Source: Priapulus caudatus
Lineage: Eukaryota; Priapulida; Priapulimorpha; Priapulimorphida; Priapulidae
Length of the DNA: 22,947 bases
Assembly: GCF_000485595.1 (NCBI RefSeq)
Contig: NW_014577076.1
Coordinates: 17,734 to 40,680, forward strand
Direction of reading: 5' to 3'
Positions 17,644-22,947 of this stretch are shown here, one piece after another. The translations under genes were made by a program, and so were the position numbers. Every line of letters begins with the position of its first letter. The stretch's first letter is position 1. The notes below the pieces were generated by a model. It saw nothing but the letters and a program-made list of their open reading frames with translations, had not been told where the DNA came from and searched no databases.

Positions 17644-18054
17644 TTACAGTTCGCTCGAATCTTCTTCGTCCGCCATTCGGACGGAACCATTCGGTTGTTC
17701 CGTCTGCGTGGTTACGCTCGCATGTCTCCTCGCTTCGTGTTGAAACACACATCGACTGTGTATCGCCTCCGTATAGCACGCACGAAATGTACTGTCTGTC
17801 AGTCCATACAGGACCGGGTTTAATGCGCTCGTAGAGTGCGACATCACAGTAATGACGTTGACAGTAGTCTGCGAGAGGCGCACTGACGTGCTGAAGGCTT
17901 CGATGGTGTAAAGAAGGAAGAGGGGATACCAGAGCACCAGGAAGACGAGCGAGATAATGGCGAACATTTGTGTTGTTTTTAATTCGCGCTGCCACGTGAC
18001 ATTGTCAACGTGCCTCTCCGTGCGCATCTCAACGGGTCTTATCTGATCTCGTTG
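17644..18054 (-). CDS. Class A GPCR, last exon (TM6, TM7, tail)
   Basis: A 136-residue terminal exon ending in TAA. The acceptor is TTTTGTCTTTTCTTTGCAG just upstream, and the exon starts in phase 0. A short charged third intracellular loop (residues 1-27) ends in RELKTTQ. TM6 is about residues 29-50, with the kink motif LWYPLF, related to the CWLP of rhodopsin-like receptors. TM7 is about 64-84, with SALNPVLYG containing the NPxxY switch motif. Cys residues at 94 and 102 could be palmitoylated. The tail is hydrophilic and ends in acidic EEDSSEL. This fits a plasma-membrane rhodopsin-family receptor, possibly of the amine/orphan type common in lophotrochozoans, but the ligand cannot be told from these helices. 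No stop or frameshift breaks the exon. Confidence 0.9.
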   Translation of the reverse strand, partial: QRDQIRPVEMRTERHVDNVTWQRELKTTQMFAIISLVFLVLWYPLFLLYTIEAFSTSVRLSQTTVNVITVMSHSTSALNPVLYGLTDSTFRACYTEAIHSRCVFQHEARRHASVTTQTEQPNGSVRMADEEDSSEL

Positions 18055-18366
18055 CTGCAAAGAAAAGACAAAATAGGTAATTAGCTACATTGATTGCGTG
18101 ACGAATCTATCACAGGTCATCCATAGCTACTATACAATAGCTGCTAGCAGTCGTTGTGAAATCTGTGATGAGAAATATACATTCTATAAAACCTCATTCC
18201 ATTTCATCTATGTTTTGTTACGTGCCCACTATGTGTAACTATTATTAACCACTGCCTACGTAAATTTTATTCCAGATCTTACATAATCTGTTGTAGTGTG
18301 CCCACACCTCTAGTTCTATACAGTAGGAATATCGGTAATTAATTCCTCTGTGGTAAAACTGCTTAC
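18055..18366 (-). other. GPCR intron, 312 bp, phase 0
   Basis: Starts with GTAAGC after the CTTGAC codons of the TM5 exon and ends TTTGCAG before the last exon. The phases agree (0/0), so the two exons join without a break in the third intracellular loop. Confidence 0.85.
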
Positions 18367-18490
18367 GTCAAGGCAAACGTTGTAGACGATAGCCCCGTAC
18401 AGAATGAGCATCAAACCAAAGGACGGAGTGAGAAAGACGACATTGCAGTAAGCGATGAAGCGCACGTCGATCAGCGAGTCGAAGAAACAT
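18367..18490 (-). CDS. Class A GPCR, TM5 exon
   Basis: A 124-bp exon: one base completing the previous codon plus 41 codons. The acceptor is TTTCTTTCTTGCAG and the donor GTAAGC. It encodes the end of the second extracellular loop (CFFDSLIDVRF) and TM5 (about residues 12-36, VVFLTPSFGLMLILYGAIVY). TM5 has the conserved helix Pro and a Tyr near the cytoplasmic end, as in rhodopsin-like receptors. It joins in frame to the TM6-TM7 exon. The preceding exons (TM1-TM4, DRY region) were not found in the 4.5 kb to the right and are presumably outside the window. Confidence 0.85.
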
Positions 18491-18504
18491 CTGCAAGAAA
18501 GAAA

Positions 18505-18952
18505 GGTACGGCTATAGACCAATACATGACAAGGTGCGTCTATAGCCCAATACGTGACCAGGTGCGTCTATAGACCAATACATGACAAGGTGCGTCTATA
18601 GCCCAATACGTGACCAGGTGCGTCTATAGACCAATACGTGTCAAGGTGCGTCTATAGATCAATACATGACAAGGTGCGTCTATAGCCCAATACATGGCAA
18701 GGTGCGTCTATAGCCCAATACATGACAAGGTGCGTCTATAGCCCAATACATAACAAGGTGCGTCTATAGCCCAATACATGAAAAAGTGCGTCTATAGACC
18801 AATACATGACAAGGTGCGTCTATAGCCCAATACGTGACAAGATGCGTCTATAGCCCAATACATGACAAGGTGCGTCTATAGCCCAATACATGACAAGGTG
18901 CGTCTATAGCCCAATACATGACAAGGTGCGTCTATAGACCAATACATGACAA
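18505..18952. repeat. 28-bp minisatellite, exactly 16 units, in a GPCR intron
   Basis: Each unit starts GGTGCGTCTATAG and ends CCAATACATGACAA with one variable base between (A or C, giving ACC or CCC). 448 bp equals 16 x 28 with no indel. Variants include ATC in unit 6, ATAACAA in unit 9 and AGTGCG in unit 11. Units 1-4 alternate ACC/CATGACAA with CCC/CGTGACCA, pointing to duplication of a dimer. The array begins only 14 bp from the TM5 exon. Confidence 0.97.
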
Positions 18953-19378
18953 GGTTTCACATCGCAATGGGTCGCCAGGCGTCGCCCATCACGCCAACAC
19001 ACTAGCCGTGGAAGGTTCTTCATCGACTGTAGACTGATCTCTCAAGGGATCGAAAGCATAAAAACCTTTATCGGAAAACGGAAAATACGGGTGTCGTTCA
19101 TGCATCCGTGAGCAATATTGGCGCACCAAGAATACACTTTCATAATTCGATAAAATAAAAAGGTATAGTCGAATCAATTATCAGCACGCGAACTTCAAAC
19201 CCAACGAGCCTTACTGAAAACGAGAGATTTATGTCCCACCGTGTCTATACAGGCCTAAGTGTAAATCAATCAGGGCTGCCTGCCTGCGTTCATCATTGCA
19301 CGCGTACAAGCGCAGTAATTACAGCAAGTAAAATGTTCTATTGCGACAACTCGTCGGTTTGAAGCGTCTCACCGTGAA
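18953..19378. other. Probable GPCR intron, nothing recognised
   Basis: Lies upstream of the TM5 exon on the minus strand. The 62-codon minus-strand frame at 18989-19177 has no receptor motif, and no exon with splice sites is supported. Confidence 0.5.
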
Positions 19379-19379
19379 T

Positions 19380-19382
19380 TAT

Positions 19383-19432
<50 letters not shown>
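19380..19432. repeat. AT microsatellite
   Basis: ATATAT run with one AATAT break. Confidence 0.95.
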
Positions 19433-19433
<1 letters not shown>

Positions 19434-19577
19434 CGAGGCCATAGAATGTGAATCTGGTAATAAGATTGAACCATCGCATAAGAGCGGCCCATCCCAGAAT
19501 GCCGAAATATCATTTGGTAGGTATGATGAGGAGTCCTATAGTTCGATACATCGCTTCTGGAGTACCGCCTGAAGAAG

Positions 19578-19652
19578 GGACACGCGCACGCACGCATGTA
19601 CGCACGCACGCACACGTACCCACGCACACGCGCACACACACGCACACACACA
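19578..19652. repeat. CACG/CACA microsatellite
   Basis: Runs of CACGCACG and CACACACG; the reading frames here (Cys/Val/Arg or His/Thr) are products of the repeat. Confidence 0.9.
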
Positions 19653-19659
19653 AAGACGG

Positions 19660-21480
19660 TTGGTAAAAGACGATTTTATAATAAAATTAATAATGAAAGA
19701 TATAGCATATGCTGGAATTACACGCTTCAAAATAGTTCCATGCAACTCGAATTTATTTACGCTGCGGTTTAAAAGCGACACACGATAAATGTGATAACTG
19801 CATTTTTCAAAAATATGATTTTACGACGAACACAATGCATGTTTGTTATGCGAAATTTAAATGGACCTTATACGGCAAAGCCGGCAGTCATTTATTTCTG
19901 TGCACGCATTTTTGCCACGCTTATAGTCACATAGTAGAAGATACATTAACCGTACATTATCCTCGGGGGTCTTGATCGCTGGACCATCACTAGTTGTAAC
20001 CCATTTGGCATTTAATGATGCTGCACAGGATTCATCCAATATGAATAGTTTCACGTAGAGTGAAAACTTAAAGTAAAAACTAAAACATTTATAAGAGTGG
20101 CAGTAGTTATTATAGCGTGATTGCATTTTCCCCTTTCCATCCGCGAGCCTAGCGCATATATGTACGTAACCATATTTTTATAGTGTAAGCTTCACTACCG
20201 GGCCGATGCAAGCTAAAAAGTCTAACACAAAAACTCAACGATGAATCGTCCGCAGGCTCCGAGAAAAACGCACGAATGTATTCAACATCCAGGCAGGTGC
20301 TATACAATGCAGATGTAGTACAGTAAGAATGTAGTATTCAATCAGAAAGCAGTTCTAGAGGCCTATATCACATGAATATACCAAGGAGTAACGTGTGTAG
20401 AATTTTAACAAACATAGACGAAAACGATGCCAATTTAAAATACTGCGAAGAAATTTTCCCGTTTTCTCATCGCAAGTTCTGCTACATCCTGCTCAAACAG
20501 AGCCGTAACGACTGAGTGGTCAATCTGAAAATTTATTTTTCAAGGCTGAACACCTATAATGGAATCTATTGTAAGTCCCTTGACAATTCTAATACAAAGT
20601 CACCGTTTTGCATCGACATTTATCAAACGGTACATCTCGGTAATTGCTCCAGCCTTTCATCACGGCTGTGCGAGGCAAAAATCAAAGGAAAGTCTGCTTT
20701 GTTTAGTGCATCGCGCGAGATCTCGCGGATTGCTTGTAAAGAACCGTCTCAAGCAATAAATATGCACATCGTATTTGTTATCGACAAGGAAAAATTTAAT
20801 AGTGAATCAGCATGTTTAAACTAAGAATAAATTTCCAGACATAGTCACATGGGAGAATCTTGCCAACATTTGGAGAATTTCCATGTGGATATAAACACTG
20901 TTTGACTCGCTATGCCCGGGCGAATTGCTCTTACTGTGAAGCGATACCCTTGTAAAATATGGATTACAGTTTGCTTTACAAAATCTTTTGTTGAATTCCA
21001 TGCCGACGGTAATGATACCCAACATTAACGTATAAAAAAGAGCTTTCGTCGATATAGCTTGAACATTATACTTAATCACAAAGCAAACACACATTAAAAA
21101 ATAAACATTTTGCTCGTGTTTCAGCAGTCAGCGTTTATCAAAACATCGTTAAATCGGGTCATGGTAAAATTCGGCTTGTTTGCTGGCGCAGTGCAACCAC
21201 GTTACACCCATACATGCGGTATTTACCTCGTTCCTTTCTAGCGCCGTGTTTGAGGCTGCCGTAAGTGTAACGATTATTAGTATAGATCTAGACCTGTTGA
21301 CCCAGTGATAACCATAAAGGCGTATTCCAGACTGACGGCATCCGCGAGTAGTAGGAATCGATCACTGCGTTCACGCTACGCTCGTTCTCCTATATTTATC
21401 GATGACATGTTCGTCTTCGGTTCGTAATCACGAAGTGTCGTTGCTACCTTATTTCCCTCTAGCTCTCACCCGCTCTCTCT
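19660..21480. other. Intronic or intergenic DNA, no gene recognised
   Basis: AT-rich sequence. The longest frames, plus 20516-20824 (102 codons, GTG start) and minus 20816-21094 and 19857-20126, carry no motif I know and no convincing splice context. They do not show GPCR helices. It may be intron of the minus-strand receptor gene. Confidence 0.5.
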
Positions 21481-21484
21481 CCCT

Positions 21485-21486
<2 letters not shown>

Positions 21487-21545
<59 letters not shown>
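21487..21545. repeat. AT microsatellite
   Basis: Long TATATA run with a single ACATAT break, following a CTCTCTCCC stretch. Confidence 0.95.
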
Positions 21546-22067
21546 ATACTTATATATTATTTTTTATACTTCATACAAATACTACGCATTACTATTCTTG
21601 GTTCACTGTCGGCTATATAGTATGTGTTCGTTCATGTGAAGTCACAGTATGGCTATTAAAGCCTAAATAAATACAACCGTAGGCCTACAACTCAACTCAA
21701 CTCAATAAGTGTAAGAAGCAGCAATTGTTTCCTACATGAACATTGTATGGATGAATAATTTCGTGTTGATAATATAAATTGTTGTATTCACGGTGGCGGT
21801 GGTGGTTTCGGGCAGTGAATAAACACAAAAGCTAGTCCGCGCAACATCATATGCAGCACACTGACCTTCACTATCACCCCGCACAAGTATCACCACTAAG
21901 TTCTCTTTACGCGAGTATCTTGTAAATGAGTGATGTTTTGATGGTATTGAATCAGCTACCCCTTTCCTGCACCTATAGTTTACATCGCGTCATTTCCAAG
22001 TGATCCTCGTATGTAAGCGTTCTACCTTCCTATTCGTATGTTGAGGTTGATGTTATTGTAGATTAAA
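21546..22067. other. Non-coding, nothing recognised
   Basis: AT-rich sequence with an AACTCAACTCAACTCAA short repeat at about 21690 and a GGCGGTGGTGG stretch at 21794; no gene is supported. Confidence 0.5.
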
Positions 22068-22610
22068 GGTGACCCGCTCCAGCAAAACCAGGATTAAGTA
22101 GGAAATTCGTAGAAATTAAGTATAAATTTGAGTTATGTGCATATCTGAATAGATCATTTAATTACCTTTAAAATGATATATAATATTTGGCTATATCTAA
22201 AGAATTGACCGATCTACAGCAATTTGAAGATCGGAAACCGACTTATTTCGATATATAAGTTCAGATAGCTCTAGATTATTATGGTCATTTTACATTGTTG
22301 CTTCGAGGGAGTCGAGTGAATGGAGTGCGCTGATTGGCTGTGGTCCGGAACTCAAGTGGGAAAAAGAATTTCGCTTCCGGGCAAGGGGCCCAGTCGGGGA
22401 TGAGCGGGTAAAATATATTTTTATTTTTTTTCAATTAAAAATGACCATAATAATCTAGAGATATCTGAACCTATATATTCGGATTAAATATGCACTTATG
22501 AACTTATTTTTGTAAAAATCTCATTTTTTCCCAGGTAGTCCATTTTCAGCATTGACATGTGCTGAAAACAATGACTTGTGACTTAGTCCGTATTATGCTG
22601 GAGCCAGTCA
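22068..22610. mobile_element. Degenerate foldback/MITE element
   Basis: The outer ends GTGACCCGCTCCAGCA (left) and TGCTGGAGCCAGTCAC (right) are inverted and near-identical. Inner arms match better: TTCAGATAGCTCTAGATT plus ATTATGGTCATTTT (22261-22294) mirrors AATGACCATAATAATC plus TAGAGATATCTGAA (22439-22469). Between them AGTTATGTGCATAT mirrors ATATGCACTTATGAACT. The left arm is longer by about 100 bp around GATCGGAAACCGAC. The interior carries GGGCAAGGGGCCC. There is no transposase and no clear target duplication. Confidence 0.75.
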
Positions 22611-22908
22611 CAATTTTTTTTAAGATCTAACCATGCTGCAACAATATTGAGCGAAAAATACTACCTTCGCGATCTACCTGCTCCGACCCCTGAACAGTGT
22701 TTGTCGTAAGTAGACAACTGGGATATTTCTATTAGGCAGAACAATATTATGATGCCCAATCATTGATGAGATGCTAGTAGAAATGATCCCCGGCACTATA
22801 ATAACACATAAGCGGAACATCCATGTTATTTGGACGGAGCAAGAGATAAAATCGCGTAATAAAGAGTCTTCGCCATGAATAAAAATGTCTGTAATCCCGG
22901 ACATTCAT

Positions 22909-22910
<2 letters not shown>
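22611..22910. other. Non-coding, nothing recognised
   Basis: The 76-codon minus-strand frame at 22674-22904 has a hydrophobic stretch (FRLCVIIVPGIISTS) but lacks receptor motifs and supported splice sites. Confidence 0.45.

Positions 22911-22947
<37 letters not shown>
22911..22947. repeat. AT microsatellite, cut by the window edge
   Basis: TATATA run continuing to the last base. Confidence 0.95.

Noticed and set aside
18505-18952. CRISPR array from regular 28-bp repeats
   Set aside because: Units are directly adjacent with no spacers; it is a tandem minisatellite in an intron.
18989-19177. Possible upstream GPCR exon
   Set aside because: No transmembrane motif or DRY-type sequence and no matching splice sites in phase.
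20516-20824. 102-codon plus-strand frame
   Set aside because: No motif, no ATG at its start, no splice context; AT-rich chance frame is more likely.

Overview
The window is a piece of a metazoan, most likely marine invertebrate, genome. It contains no bacterial-style operons. It has a split rhodopsin-family GPCR gene with consensus splice sites, a decayed Ty3/gypsy LTR retrotransposon, several foldback/MITE DNA transposons, abundant micro- and minisatellites, and TTAGGG-type telomere-like tracts (the common metazoan repeat, unlike the TTAGG of most arthropods). The phylum cannot be fixed from the sequence alone.

Layout. 1-1740: AT-rich repeat DNA with one arm of a long inverted repeat (479-907), extra partial copies of it, and a CCATN pentamer satellite (1418-1696). 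1744-12706: one Ty3/gypsy element, 10.96 kb, with LTRs of 555 and 564 bp, TG...CA ends, a 4-bp ATAT target duplication, a primer-binding-site candidate and a polypurine tract. Gag (RS-rich region, CCHC knuckle), protease (DTGA), RT, RNase H and integrase (HHCC, DDE, GPF) follow in canonical gypsy order. They are broken by at least three frame changes and at least six in-frame stops, and the RT active site is damaged. By hand the LTRs differ by roughly 25 substitutions plus indels, so this is an old, dead copy. An unusual 4.4 kb lies between integrase and the 3' LTR. It holds a broken glutamate-rich coiled-coil ORF, an open frame of unknown meaning, a perfect-looking hairpin and a CCCTAA tract.

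12707-16900: a cluster of small elements. It contains a degenerate tRNA-Arg-like sequence, two direct copies of a 190-bp repeat (12903 and 16042), a 272-bp foldback element carrying TTAGGG units, an ACGC-rich minisatellite, a hAT-like MITE with an exact 8-bp duplication, a TTAA-flanked MITE, a 430-bp purine tract, the second arm of the long inverted repeat, and a 25-bp perfect hairpin.

16900-22947: host-gene territory. The last two exons of a minus-strand class A GPCR (TM5, then TM6-TM7 and tail) lie at 18490-18367 and 18054-17644. The intron just upstream holds a 16-unit, 28-bp minisatellite that runs to within 14 bp of the splice acceptor. Exons for TM1-TM4 were not found and probably lie beyond the right edge. 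The remainder is AT-rich intronic or intergenic DNA with AT microsatellites and one more degenerate foldback element (about 22068-22610).

The most interesting points are the intron VNTR that must contain the branch-point zone, the telomere-like repeats inside mobile DNA, the unexplained 3' region of the gypsy element, and the 15-kb-spaced inverted arms.
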